A DNA stretch of 36,704 nt from Streptomyces albidoflavus (GCF_000719955.1 NZ_JOII01000045.1:1-36704), one strand, 5' to 3'; shown: positions 11,835 through 20,545, counted from the stretch's first letter. Translations and numbers: made by a program. Notes: generated by a model not told the origin, from the sequence alone.

Positions 11835-12143
11835 TCAGTCCTCCCCCGACGCCTTGCGGATCAGCGGCTCGAACTCCCGCCGCACATAGACGTCGAACGG
11901 TTCGGTGAGGGCGCCGTCGATCACCTCGCGCACCCCGTGCCCGGCGGCGAACTCCTTCATGGCGGCGCGGGACTCCGGCCCCACGCCGCCGCCGACGATC
12001 AGCACCCCGAACTCCCCGGACGCCAGGAGCCCGCGGGCCTCCTCGTCGGTGCTCACGCCCTCCGCGGCGAAGCCGTCCTCGCGCAGCGTGGCCAGTACCT
12101 CCCGCACCCTGGCGGGCGTCCTCCCCAGCACCAGCGTCTTCAT
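11835..12143 (-). CDS. Small receiver-like protein of unknown function
   Basis: 102 residues with alternating beta/alpha character (KTLVLG, VREVLATLREDG, FGVLIVGGGV) resembling the first half of a response-regulator receiver domain. At the end of the third predicted strand, where a receiver carries its phosphorylated Asp, the sequence is IVGGG, so phosphotransfer is unlikely. No output domain is present. The start at 12143 is supported by GGGAGG six bases upstream. It has its own MerR-type promoter and stands alone between the tetR and MFS genes. I do not recognise a named family; a degenerate receiver or Rossmann-like regulator is the best description. Confidence 0.75.
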   Translation of the reverse strand: MKTLVLGRTPARVREVLATLREDGFAAEGVSTDEEARGLLASGEFGVLIVGGGVGPESRAAMKEFAAGHGVREVIDGALTEPFDVYVRREFEPLIRKASGED

Positions 12144-12180
12144 GGCCTGCCTCCCGGTTACGTCGACATCTGCGTGCGCG

Positions 12181-12211
12181 ACGCTAGAAGCTCAACCCGA
12201 GTCGAGGTCAA
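12181..12211 (-). promoter_or_regulatory. MerR-type promoter with a 19-bp spacer and dyad
   Basis: Minus-strand TTGACC (12206-12211) and TAGCGT (12181-12186) are 19 bp apart, longer than the usual 17. The spacer holds an imperfect dyad (CTCGAC then GTTGAG). Overlong spacer plus central dyad is the hallmark of promoters activated by MerR-family regulators. The regulator is not identifiable from this site. Confidence 0.55.
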
Positions 12212-12242
12212 CTCCCCGGACGGGAAGGGCGGGAAGGAGAGG

Positions 12243-13838
12243 TCACACGCCCGCGGCCTCGGGCTTGTCGTCCTTCTCCGGCACCGCGCCCGCGGCCTGC
12301 GCCTCCTGTGCCGTCTCCGGGACGTCCGCCGCCAGGACCTGCTCGGCGCGCCACAGCAGGAGGGCGGCGACGGCTCCGCCGAGCAGGACGGCGACGGCGC
12401 CGAAGAGCTGGCTGGTCTCCAGGCCGGAGGCGAAACCCTCGGCGACGACGCGGCGTTCGGCGGCGGTGTCGGCCTCGGCCAGGACGCTGGGCAGCGAGGC
12501 GGCGCCCACCGCGCCCGGTACGAGGGCGGCGAAGCGGGAGTTGAGGACGGCGCCCAGGGTCGCCACGCCGAGCCCGTTGCCGAACTCGCCGAGGGTGCCG
12601 TTGACCGCGGCCCCGACGCCCGCCTTCTCCCGGGGGATCGCGCTCATCAGCGCGTTGGCCATGGCGGGCGTGGCCAGGGCGATACCGATGCCCATCACGA
12701 CGAGCCCGGACACCATCCCGGCGTACGCCCCGCTGCCGAAGAGGGCGATCACGGCGAGGCCCGCCGACAGCAGCCCCATGCCGATGGCGATGGTGAGCGG
12801 CGTGCCGATCTTCGGCAGGACCCAGGCGCCGATGCCGACGAGGTTGAGGACGACGACGCTGATGGCGAGCGGGGCGATCCGCAGCCCCGCTTCCAGCGGC
12901 CCGTAGCCGAGGACGAACTGGAGGTGCTGGGTGAGCAGGAAGAGCGAGCCGCCCATGCCGAAGGCGATCAGCACCGCGCCCGCCACCGCGCCGGTGAACC
13001 GGCGGTCGCGGAAGAACCGCATGTCGAGCATGGGGTGCGGGGTGTGCAGCTCCCAGAGGACGAAGGCGGCGAGCACGGCGAGGCCGATCGCCCAGGAGGC
13101 GGCGACGTACCCGGAGAACCAGCCGTGCTCCGGGCCGGAGATGATCGCGTAGACCACGCCGGTCATGCCGACGGTGGAGAGCAGCGCGCCGGGCAGGTCG
13201 GGGCGTTCGCCGTCCTTGCTCTTCGACTCGGGGACGAGCGCGACCACCGCGACCAGGCCCAGCAGGGCGACCGGGATGTTGATCAGGAAGATGACGCCCC
13301 ACGAGAAGTGGTTGAGGATGAGGCCGCCGACCAGCGGGCCGATCGCGACGCCCAGGGCGTTGACCGTGGCCCACAGGCCGATCGCGCGGACCCGCTCCCG
13401 CTCGTCGAAGATCTGGACGACCACGGCGAGGGTGGTGGTGATCAGCAGCGCGCCGCCGACGCCCATGCCCGCGCGGGCCGCGATCAGCTGGGCGGAGGAC
13501 TGGGCGAGCCCGGCCACCAGTGAGCCCACGCCGAACACCGCGAGGCCCACGACCAGCATCTTCTTCCGCCCGTACCGGTCGGCGGAGCTGCCCGCGGTGA
13601 GCAGCAGTCCCGACTGGACCAGCGAGTAGGCGTTGATCATCCACTGGACGTCGGCTGCCGAGGCGTCCAGTTCACGGGTGAGGGAGGGGATCGCGACGTT
13701 CAGCACCGTGTTGTCGAGCAGCACCGTCAGCTGGGCCAGGCAGATGACGCCGAGGATGAGCCAGCGCTGTGGATGGCCCGTCGGTGCGGTACCGGCGTCA
13801 GTGGTCGTGGCCGCCATGGGTTCCTGCCCTTCATTCAC
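12243..13838 (-). CDS. MFS drug exporter, DHA2 (14-TM) type
   Basis: 531 residues with about 14 hydrophobic segments. LLDNTVLNVAIPSL in the first helix and motif A (GSSADRYGRKK) mark an EmrB/QacA-type proton-driven multidrug exporter. The last about 30 residues are a charged cytoplasmic tail (EKDDKPEAAGV). The start is the GTG at 13836-13838, preceded by AGGA at five bases; an in-frame ATG at 13815-13817 with GGAA nearby is an alternative. It is the second DHA2 exporter within 4 kb of the NRPS gene and appears monocistronic. Substrate unknown. Confidence 0.9.
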   Translation of the reverse strand: MNEGQEPMAATTTDAGTAPTGHPQRWLILGVICLAQLTVLLDNTVLNVAIPSLTRELDASAADVQWMINAYSLVQSGLLLTAGSSADRYGRKKMLVVGLAVFGVGSLVAGLAQSSAQLIAARAGMGVGGALLITTTLAVVVQIFDERERVRAIGLWATVNALGVAIGPLVGGLILNHFSWGVIFLINIPVALLGLVAVVALVPESKSKDGERPDLPGALLSTVGMTGVVYAIISGPEHGWFSGYVAASWAIGLAVLAAFVLWELHTPHPMLDMRFFRDRRFTGAVAGAVLIAFGMGGSLFLLTQHLQFVLGYGPLEAGLRIAPLAISVVVLNLVGIGAWVLPKIGTPLTIAIGMGLLSAGLAVIALFGSGAYAGMVSGLVVMGIGIALATPAMANALMSAIPREKAGVGAAVNGTLGEFGNGLGVATLGAVLNSRFAALVPGAVGAASLPSVLAEADTAAERRVVAEGFASGLETSQLFGAVAVLLGGAVAALLLWRAEQVLAADVPETAQEAQAAGAVPEKDDKPEAAGV

Positions 13839-14023
13839 GTCTGTCCTGACGGGGAGACCGTCGTGCCGGCAGGACCGGAAAGCGCCACGGCCGCCGCACT
13901 CACGGCATTCCGCTCACCCTCACCGACCGCTCCGCACCGGACAAGAAGTTTCCGCACTGCCCAAAGCCCGGCGGCCACCCGGCCGTCGGCGCCGGTGAGG
14001 GCGGTGGCCGCCCGGCACACGCG

Positions 14024-14063
14024 ACAGTCCCCGCACCGGGCCACGTTCCGGTACGGGGACTGT
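14024..14063 (-). terminator. Hairpin terminator after the membrane/coiled-coil gene
   Basis: A 16-bp stem with one mismatch (ACAGTCCCCGCACCGG against CCGGTACGGGGACTGT) around a short loop, about 20 bases past the stop of the minus-strand gene ending at 14084. The rest of the 13839-14083 gap shows no coding sequence. Confidence 0.65.
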
Positions 14064-14083
14064 TCTGGTGCGCGTGCGGGCTC

Positions 14084-15271
14084 TCAGGCCCGCAGGGCGG
14101 TGCGGAGGGTGCCGACGTCGAGCTGTTCGGTCTCGTCGTGCTCGGTCAGGTCGATGACGTGGCCGACCTCGTCGCGGCCGTGCGCCGGGCGCTCGGGGGC
14201 GGCGGCGCGGTCGTCCTCGGCGTCGTCGTCCGCGCCGCCGGTCCCGGTGGGGGACGGCGGGGAGGACGGCTCGCGGCCGTGGCGCGCCTGGCCCGCCTGG
14301 CCGCCGGCCACGCCCTGCGGGGCGGAGGCGGGGCGGGTGGCGTCCTGCCGGTGGGCGGCCAGCGCCTCCTCACCGACGACGTCGGCGAGGTCCTCGTGCT
14401 CCAGCGCCTCGGCGGGCGACTGGCCGGCGGTGCCGAAGAAGTCGAAGCCGCCGATGGCGCGCGGCGCCCGGGCGCGGGCGGGGTCGACGACGGTCGCGGC
14501 GACGGGCACCGAGGGGCGCCCGGTCCCGATGGTGCCGGCGACCGGTCCGTACGCAGGGTTCTGCGGGTCGGCCGCCCGGGGCTTCCCCGCCGCCGGGTCC
14601 CCCTCCGGGGTGCCGGGCCGCGGGGTCGCGGGCCGCGGTACCGGCCCCCGCGCGAGGCGTTCCAGCGCGGCACCGGCCTGGCGGTACAGCTCCGGGGTGG
14701 CCTGGCGCGGCACCCGGTGGGCCCCGGGCGCGGGCACCTGGGCCTGCCCGGGCGCCGGTACGGGGGCGAGGCCGACGCCCTGGGCCGGGGCGGCGGGGAG
14801 GGCGCGGGCGGGGGCGGACGCCTCGATGGCAAGGCGGCGGCGGCCTTCGAGGGCGCTGGCCCGCTGGGTCTCGGCGTTGGCGTACCGGCGCAGCAGGGCG
14901 GCGTGCTCGCCGCGCAGGCCCGCGATCTCGGTGCGCTTGGCCCGGATCTTCTGCTCCAGCTTGGCGCGCAGTTCCCGGGACTCCTCGAGGTCCGCCTCCA
15001 GTTCGGCGACGCGCTCCTCGTGGCGCCACTCGGCCCCGGCCCGCGAACGGGTCAGCTCGGCGACCCGCTTGCCCGCCACCCGGTCCCAGCGCCGCATGAG
15101 GACGGCACTGACCACGGCGGTGAGGGCGGCGGCGGCCACGAGCAGCCGCAGCACCAGCGGATCGGGGAAGATCCAGGCCAGTGCGGCGCAGGCCAGGGCG
15201 AGCGCGGCGAGGACCGTCGGCGGCAGCAGCCGGTGCAGCGGTGGGGAATGGCGATGACGTCCACGTGGCAT
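14084..15271 (-). CDS. Membrane-anchored coiled-coil protein with proline/alanine-rich tail, function unknown
   Basis: 395 residues from the ATG at 15269-15271 (MPRGRHRHSPP). After a basic, His-rich N-terminus come two hydrophobic segments (VLAALALACAALAWIF, then LVLRLLVAAAALTAVVSAVL), a strongly charged coiled-coil of about 80 residues (RVAELEADLEESRELRAKL onward), a long Pro/Ala-rich linker, and an acidic C-terminal part. That is the shape of a membrane-tethered scaffold. An in-frame ATG at 15302-15304 (MSAPTRGK) is possible; neither start has a strong ribosome-binding site, so the start is uncertain. It resembles conserved hypothetical secreted or membrane proteins of Streptomyces. I cannot assign a function. 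Confidence 0.75.
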   Translation of the reverse strand: MPRGRHRHSPPLHRLLPPTVLAALALACAALAWIFPDPLVLRLLVAAAALTAVVSAVLMRRWDRVAGKRVAELTRSRAGAEWRHEERVAELEADLEESRELRAKLEQKIRAKRTEIAGLRGEHAALLRRYANAETQRASALEGRRRLAIEASAPARALPAAPAQGVGLAPVPAPGQAQVPAPGAHRVPRQATPELYRQAGAALERLARGPVPRPATPRPGTPEGDPAAGKPRAADPQNPAYGPVAGTIGTGRPSVPVAATVVDPARARAPRAIGGFDFFGTAGQSPAEALEHEDLADVVGEEALAAHRQDATRPASAPQGVAGGQAGQARHGREPSSPPSPTGTGGADDDAEDDRAAAPERPAHGRDEVGHVIDLTEHDETEQLDVGTLRTALRA

Positions 15272-15576
15272 GGCCAGAAACTTACCGCGCGTAGGCGCAC
15301 TCATGGAGCCCCGCCCGGAAATCTCCTCCGCTGGTACGACGAGTTGCCGGGCGGGCTCCCGGACGAACTCCCCGCAGGCGAAAGCATTCCGGCCCGGAAA
15401 TGGCCCTGGGACATGGCTCAAGGCCGTTCCGTCCCGGCCCGATTGACGGAAGCGGAACTTCCGCCGAGGCGTGCCGAGAGGTGCCGAGGGGTGCGGCGCC
15501 GCGTATTTCAAGATCATTTACGGACGCGTCCGCACCCCCGGACCGGACCACGAGAATCCCGGAAGGTCCAGCGGGC
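15272..15576. other. Intergenic region, no gene seen
   Basis: 305 bp between two minus-strand genes. It holds an AT-rich patch for this genome (about 15507-15526) that could be the promoter for the membrane/coiled-coil gene, and a short CGGACGCGTCCG palindrome near 15524. No convincing terminator for the lipoprotein gene and no small reading frame with a good start were found. Confidence 0.5.
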
Positions 15577-16566
15577 TCAGGAGCCCAGCAGGCCCTTCTC
15601 CTCGAGGTACGCCCCGGCGACGTCGGCCTCCTTCTGGCGCTCCTCGTCCACCTGGCGGTTCAGCTCGGCGAGGTCCTCGGTGGTGAGGGTCTTGGTGAGC
15701 TTGCCGAGGATGTCGGCTATCTCCTTGTCCCCGGCGTCCTTGGTGTGGACGACCGGGAGGATGTTGTCGGCGTTCTGGAGCTTCTTGTCGTCCTCCAGGA
15801 GCACCAGGTCGTAGTTGGCGAGGGTGGCGTCGGTGGTGGTGGTCAGCACGAGCTGGTCGGTGCCGTTCTTCACCGCCTGCTTGGCCTGCGGGGTGCCGAC
15901 GCCCTTGGGGTCGATGCCGGTGACGTCGATGCCGTAGGTCTTCTTCAGGCCCGGGGCGCAGAACGGGCGGGTCTCGCATTCGTCGCCCGCCGCGATCTTG
16001 ACCTTCTCGCCGGACTTCCCGAGATCCGAAAGGGTCTTCAGGCTGTGCTTGTCGGCGAATTCCTTGCTGACCGCGAAGGCGTTCTGGTCGACGGCCTCGC
16101 CGTGCGCCAGGACGGTGAGCCCCTTCGGCTCGGCGAACTTCTTCAACTCGGCCACGGTGGCGTCGGCGTCACTGGAGGCGACCGGTTCGGCGTCGGGCCC
16201 GTTCTTCTGCAGGTTGAAGAATTCGGTGAGCGTCGCGGCGTATTCGGGAACGATGTCGATCGCTCCCTTCTCCAGTTCCTTGGCGTAGACCTCGCGGTTC
16301 TGCACGGTCTTGACGTCCGTGTCGTAACCGGCGTCGCGCAGGATCTGCGCGTACAGCTCGCCGAGCACCTTGGCCTCGGTGAAGCGGGCGGCGCCGACGA
16401 CGAGGGAGCCCTTGCCGCCCTCGTCCGCACCGCCCTTCCCGCCCTTCCCCTGGTCCTCCAGGCTCTCCCCGCCGCAGGCGGCGAGGGAGACGGCGAGCGC
16501 GGCCACGGCGAGCGCCGCACCGGACTTCCTGCCGAACCGCGAGGTCCGTCGCGTGTTGCTGTTCAT
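15577..16566 (-). CDS. Glycine betaine/quaternary amine ABC transporter, substrate-binding lipoprotein
   Basis: 329 residues from the ATG at 16564-16566. The N-terminus is a lipoprotein signal: RRTSR-FGRK, a hydrophobic core, then a lipobox (SLAAC) with Cys31. The mature part follows the OpuAC/ProX fold: FTEAKVLGELYAQIL near the start, then EYAATLTEFF, as in osmoprotectant-binding proteins of the quaternary amine transporter class. It would sit outside the membrane, lipid-anchored, delivering ligand to the two permeases encoded just upstream. The gap to the permease gene is 80 bp. Betaine, choline, carnitine or proline betaine are all possible ligands; the sequence does not decide. Confidence 0.9.
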   Translation of the reverse strand: MNSNTRRTSRFGRKSGAALAVAALAVSLAACGGESLEDQGKGGKGGADEGGKGSLVVGAARFTEAKVLGELYAQILRDAGYDTDVKTVQNREVYAKELEKGAIDIVPEYAATLTEFFNLQKNGPDAEPVASSDADATVAELKKFAEPKGLTVLAHGEAVDQNAFAVSKEFADKHSLKTLSDLGKSGEKVKIAAGDECETRPFCAPGLKKTYGIDVTGIDPKGVGTPQAKQAVKNGTDQLVLTTTTDATLANYDLVLLEDDKKLQNADNILPVVHTKDAGDKEIADILGKLTKTLTTEDLAELNRQVDEERQKEADVAGAYLEEKGLLGS

Positions 16567-16646
16567 GGGGCATCCACCATTCGTCGGATCAGGATCGGGG
16601 GGTACTGCTGCCTGTCGGGCACTGCGGAGGAGTCGGGGGACACCGG

Positions 16647-17408
16647 TCAGGACGCGGCGTCGGCCGGGGCGACCCGGGGCGTACCGCCGGAGGGGGCCAG
16701 GGCGGAGGGGCCCGGCCCGCGCTTCGCCGCGCGGGCCGCCCTCCCCGCGCCCCGGTCGGGTGCCGTCAGCCGGGTGACCAGGACCAGCACGCCTTCGACC
16801 AGCACCGCCAGCAGGGCGACGAGGAAGGCCCCGGCTATCACCTGCGGGGTGTTGCTCAGCCCGAACCCGGCGGTGATGATCCGGCCGAGCCCGCCCTCCC
16901 CGGCCATCGCGGCGAGCGTGGCCGTGGCGACGACCTGGACGCCGGCGGTGCGCAGCCCGGTCATCAGCAGCGGCTGGGCCAGCGGCAGCTCGACCCGGCG
17001 GAAGAGCTGCCAGCCGCTCATCCCCATGCCCCGGGCGGCCTCCACCACGGGCCGGTCCACCTCGCGCATCCCGAGGTAGGCGTTGGTCAGCAGCGGCGGC
17101 ACCGCGAAGAGCACCAGGGCGATCAGCGTCGGCACGCCCTCGTGGGCGCCGAGCGGGGTGAGGGAGAGCAGGACCAGCACGGCGAGGGTGGGGACGGCGC
17201 GGCCGACGTTGGAGATGTTGACCGCGAGCGTGCCGCCCTTGCCGAGGTGGCCGAGCCACAGGGCGAGCGGGAGCGCGACGAGGCAGGCGATCACCAGGCA
17301 GACACCGCTGTAGTAGAGGTGTTCGCCGAGGCGGTTCCACACGCCCTTCTCGCCCTGCCAGTGGGCGGCGGTGGTGAGCCAGGTCCAGGCGCCGATGAGG
17401 TCGTTCAC
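16647..17408 (-). CDS. Quaternary amine ABC transporter permease (second gene)
   Basis: 253 residues. Contains the EAA loop (EAARGMGMSGWQLFRRVELP) that docks with the ATPase, within a BPD_transp_1-type membrane domain of five to six helices; the C-terminal about 35 residues are Pro/Ala-rich and cytoplasmic. The start is GTG at 17406-17408, overlapping the TGA of the upstream permease as GTGA, so the two permeases are translationally coupled and probably form a heterodimer. The lipoprotein gene follows 80 bp later. Confidence 0.9.
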   Translation of the reverse strand: MNDLIGAWTWLTTAAHWQGEKGVWNRLGEHLYYSGVCLVIACLVALPLALWLGHLGKGGTLAVNISNVGRAVPTLAVLVLLSLTPLGAHEGVPTLIALVLFAVPPLLTNAYLGMREVDRPVVEAARGMGMSGWQLFRRVELPLAQPLLMTGLRTAGVQVVATATLAAMAGEGGLGRIITAGFGLSNTPQVIAGAFLVALLAVLVEGVLVLVTRLTAPDRGAGRAARAAKRGPGPSALAPSGGTPRVAPADAAS

Positions 17409-18115
17409 GCGGTGGCCGCCTTCCTCGCGGGGGCCGGGCCGGGTGCGGCGCCCAGGCGCGTCCAGGGGGTGCAGAGCCGTTGCAGGCCCAGGAGGAGCAG
17501 GTCGGCGGTGATCGCCAGGATCACGCAGAGCACCGAGGCGGCGAGCACCTGGGCGCGGAAGTCGGTGTCGAGGCCGTCGAGGATGAGGGAGCCGAGGCCG
17601 CCGTAGTCGACGATGGCGCCGACCGTGGTGAGGGCGACGGTGGAGACGGTGGTGATCCGCACCCCGGCCAGCAGCGCGGGCAGCGCCAGCGGCACCTCGA
17701 CCTCCCACAGGAGCCGCCACGGCCCGTACCCCATGCCGGTGGCCGCCTCGCGGGCCTCCTCGGGGACGGCGTCGAGCCCCGCGAGGGTGTTCCGCACCAG
17801 GATCGTCAGCGAGTAGAGCACCAGCCCGGTGATCACCAGCGCCGCCGAGAGGCCGAAGAGCGGGAGCAGCAGGGAGAACATGGCGAGCGAGGGGATCGTG
17901 TAGAAGAGCGTGGTCACCGCGAGGACCGGGGCCGCGAAGGCGCGCCTGCGGTGGGCGAGGACCGCCAGCGGGAAGGCGATCAGCACGCCGATGACGACGG
18001 CGGCCACCGTGATCCCGATGTGCTGGAGGGTCGCGTCGACCAGGTCCTGGCCGCGCGTACGGAAGTACTCCCCGCAGACCCAGTCGTTGGCCACCAGGCA
18101 GTTCGCTGCGCTCAC
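17405..18115 (-). CDS. Quaternary amine ABC transporter permease (first gene)
   Basis: 236 residues from the GTG at 18113-18115, preceded by GGGGAGG at eight bases. Membrane helices begin after about residue 30 (GITVAAVVIGVLIAFPLAVL), and the EAA loop reads EAATGMGYGPWRLLWEVEVP. It is first of three co-directional genes (permease, permease, lipoprotein). The ATPase gene lies divergently 256 bp away, so the transporter is built from two transcription units. Longer in-frame extensions upstream have no hydrophobic or conserved character. Confidence 0.9.
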   Translation of the reverse strand: MSAANCLVANDWVCGEYFRTRGQDLVDATLQHIGITVAAVVIGVLIAFPLAVLAHRRRAFAAPVLAVTTLFYTIPSLAMFSLLLPLFGLSAALVITGLVLYSLTILVRNTLAGLDAVPEEAREAATGMGYGPWRLLWEVEVPLALPALLAGVRITTVSTVALTTVGAIVDYGGLGSLILDGLDTDFRAQVLAASVLCVILAITADLLLLGLQRLCTPWTRLGAAPGPAPARKAATA

Positions 18116-18371
18116 CCCGCCCGCCTCCCCCGCATCCCGCCGTTCACACCCCTGTTCGGCGGACCCGTGCACGACAGGGTCCACCCCGCGCGGCCCTTCC
18201 TGACAGGACCGCCGAAACCGCCGGAAACCCACCCTTACCGAACAGGCGTCCACGACTGTCTGCGACCCTAACGCCGGGCACCGACAATCGCCGGGGTTCG
18301 CCCCTTTCCGGGGTAGACCTGCAACACAGCCTTCACACGCCCACCATCCACGGCCACGACAATGGGGACCC

Positions 18372-19538
18372 ATGATCCGGTTCGAGCAGGTCAGCAAGGT
18401 GTACGCGGACGGGACGACCGCGGTGGACGACCTCACCTTCGAGGTCGCCGCGGGGGAACTCGTCACGCTCGTCGGGCCCTCGGGGTGCGGCAAGACCACC
18501 ACGATGAAGATGGTCAACCGGCTCATCGAGCCGACCTCCGGCCGGATCTCCCTCGACGGCGAGGACATATCCGCCGTCGACCCGGTCGAGCTGCGCCGCC
18601 GCATCGGCTACGTCATCCAGCAGGTCGGCCTCTTCCCGCACAAGACGGTCCTGGAGAACACCGCCACCGTCCCGCACCTGCTCGGCTGGAAGCGCGCCAA
18701 GGCCCGCGCCCGCGCCGCCGAGCTGCTGGAACTGGTCGGCCTCGACCCGTCCACGCACGGCGCCCGCTACCCGGAGCAGCTCTCCGGCGGCCAGCGCCAG
18801 CGCGTCGGCGTGGCCCGCGCGCTCGCCGCCGACCCGCCGGTGCTGCTGATGGACGAGCCGTTCGGCGCCGTCGACCCGGTGGTCCGCGAACACCTCCAGA
18901 ACGAGTTCCTGAAGCTCCAGGCCGAGGTCCACAAGACCGTGCTCTTCGTCACCCACGACATCGAGGAGGCCGTCCGTCTCGGCGACCGCATCGCCGTCTA
19001 CGGCCACGGCCGCATCGAGCAGTTCGACACCCCCGCCGCCGTCCTCGGCGCCCCCGCCACCCCCTACGTCGCGGACTTCGTCGGCGCCGACCGGGGCCTC
19101 AAGCGGCTCTCGGTCACCCCGATCGAGCCCGGCGACCTGGTCCGCCCGCCCGTCGTCCACCTCGACGACCCGCTGGCCGCCGCCGGGGAGCGGCTGCGCG
19201 CCGAGGGCGCCCGCTGGGCGGTGGTGCTGGACGGCGAGGAGAAGCTGCACGGCTGGATCTCCTCGGCCCGGACCGAGGGCGCCGAGGGGACCGTCGGCGA
19301 GCAGGCCCGCCGGATGGAGGCGTGGCTGCCGGTCGGCGCGCCCCTCAAGCGCGCCTTCGCGACCATGCTCCAGCACGACGCCGGCTGGATCGCCGTCCTG
19401 GACCCCGACGCGGACCACCGCTTCCTCGGCGTGCTGACCCCGGCCGCCCTCCACGAGGCCCTGCGCCGCTCCACGGCCGCCGACTCGCGCGCCGTACCCC
19501 GCCAGGAGGTCGCCCTGGAGACGGTCCACGCCGTCTGA
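18372..19538 (+). CDS. Quaternary amine ABC transporter ATP-binding subunit (ProV/OpuCA-like)
   Basis: 388 residues. Walker A GPSGCGKTT at residues 35-43, signature LSGGQ at 137-141, Walker B VLLMDEP at about 157-163, followed by the H-loop (FVTHDIEEA). The C-terminal third (WISSARTEG and onward) looks like a CBS-type regulatory region, as in OpuA/OpuC ATPases that sense ionic strength. The ATG at 18372 has GGGGA four bases upstream. It is transcribed away from its permease and lipoprotein partners across a 256-bp region that should hold both promoters; I could not assign those boxes with confidence. Confidence 0.92.
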   Translation: MIRFEQVSKVYADGTTAVDDLTFEVAAGELVTLVGPSGCGKTTTMKMVNRLIEPTSGRISLDGEDISAVDPVELRRRIGYVIQQVGLFPHKTVLENTATVPHLLGWKRAKARARAAELLELVGLDPSTHGARYPEQLSGGQRQRVGVARALAADPPVLLMDEPFGAVDPVVREHLQNEFLKLQAEVHKTVLFVTHDIEEAVRLGDRIAVYGHGRIEQFDTPAAVLGAPATPYVADFVGADRGLKRLSVTPIEPGDLVRPPVVHLDDPLAAAGERLRAEGARWAVVLDGEEKLHGWISSARTEGAEGTVGEQARRMEAWLPVGAPLKRAFATMLQHDAGWIAVLDPDADHRFLGVLTPAALHEALRRSTAADSRAVPRQEVALETVHAV

Positions 19539-19601
19539 CGGGGCCGCGCGGCGGCCGGGGCGTCCGGCACGGCCACCGCACGGGACCGCGCGCACACGAC
19601 C

Positions 19602-19613
19602 TACGCTTAAGAC
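19602..19613 (+). promoter_or_regulatory. -10 box for a leaderless folP transcript
   Basis: TACGCT (19602-19607) is followed by six bases (TAAGAC) and then the folP ATG. There is no Shine-Dalgarno sequence before the ATG. A TANNNT box exactly seven bases before the start codon suggests transcription starts at the A of ATG. No clear -35 box is seen. Confidence 0.5.
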
Positions 19614-20474
19614 ATGAGTACGTCGTTTGGGCGCGGGCGCGTCGCAGGGCTTCCGGAGTGGGACCGCTGCGCGGTCATGGGCGTGGTCAACGTGACCCCG
19701 GACTCGTTCTCCGACGGCGGCCGCTGGTTCGACACCGAGCGGGCGGTCAAGCACGGCCTGGACCTGGCCTCGCGCGGCGCCGACCTGATCGACGTGGGCG
19801 GCGAGTCGACCCGCCCCGGCGCGCCCCGGGTGGACGAGGCCGAGGAGCTGCGCCGGGTGGTGCCCGTGGTGCGGGCGCTGGCCGCCGAGGGTCTGGTCGT
19901 CTCGGTCGACACGATGCGCGCCGCCGTCGCCGAGCAGTCGCTCGCCGCCGGCGCGCTCCTGGTCAACGACGTGAGCGGCGGCCTCGCCGACCCCGCGATG
20001 ATCCCGGCGGTGGCCGCCGCCGGGGCGCCCTTCGTGGTGATGCACTGGCGCGGCTTCAGCGACGCGATGAACAGCCGCGCCGTCTACGCCGACGTGGTCG
20101 GCGAGGTCACCGACGAGCTGCGGACGCGGATCGACGCGGCCGTCGACGGCGGCATCGCCCCCGACCGGATCGTCGTCGACCCGGGCCTCGGCTTCGCCAA
20201 GGAAGCCCCGCACGACCTGGCGCTCGTCGCCCACCTGGACCGGCTGCGGGCGCTCGGCCACCCGCTGCTGGTCGCCGCCTCCCGCAAGCGGTTCCTCGGC
20301 CGGGTGCTGGCCGGTCCCGACGCCGCCCCGCCGCCCGCCCGCGAGCGCGACGCGGCCACCGCCGCGATCTCCGCCCTCTCCGCGCAGGCCGGCGCCTGGG
20401 CGGTCCGCGTCCACGACGTCCGGCCGACCGCCGACGCCGTCCGCGTGGCCCGCGCGGTCGAGGCCGCCCGCTGA
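19614..20474 (+). CDS. folP: Dihydropteroate synthase
   Basis: 286 residues, usual length. Condenses 6-hydroxymethyl-7,8-dihydropterin pyrophosphate with p-aminobenzoate in folate synthesis; this is the sulfonamide target. Signatures seen: GVVNVTPDSFSDGG at residues 23-36, DVGGESTRPG around 61-70, VNDVSGG, VVDPGLGFAK, and the RKRF pair that contacts pyrophosphate. The TIM-barrel appears complete. It starts a plus-strand folate block followed by an NTF2-like gene, folB, folK and a DUF3180 gene. The start is likely leaderless. Confidence 0.96.
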   Translation: MSTSFGRGRVAGLPEWDRCAVMGVVNVTPDSFSDGGRWFDTERAVKHGLDLASRGADLIDVGGESTRPGAPRVDEAEELRRVVPVVRALAAEGLVVSVDTMRAAVAEQSLAAGALLVNDVSGGLADPAMIPAVAAAGAPFVVMHWRGFSDAMNSRAVYADVVGEVTDELRTRIDAAVDGGIAPDRIVVDPGLGFAKEAPHDLALVAHLDRLRALGHPLLVAASRKRFLGRVLAGPDAAPPPARERDAATAAISALSAQAGAWAVRVHDVRPTADAVRVARAVEAAR

Positions 20475-20545
20475 TCCCCGGCCCGTTCCACCCCCACAAG
20501 CTCTCCCCCGCGCGCCCCTCGCGCGCCCCCGACGAACGGAGCCCG

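Noticed and set aside
16567..17340. In-frame extension of the lipoprotein gene upstream of 16566
   Set aside because: The upstream part is an Arg/Pro/Ala-rich shadow of the permease gene; the lipoprotein signal with Cys31 requires the start at 16566.
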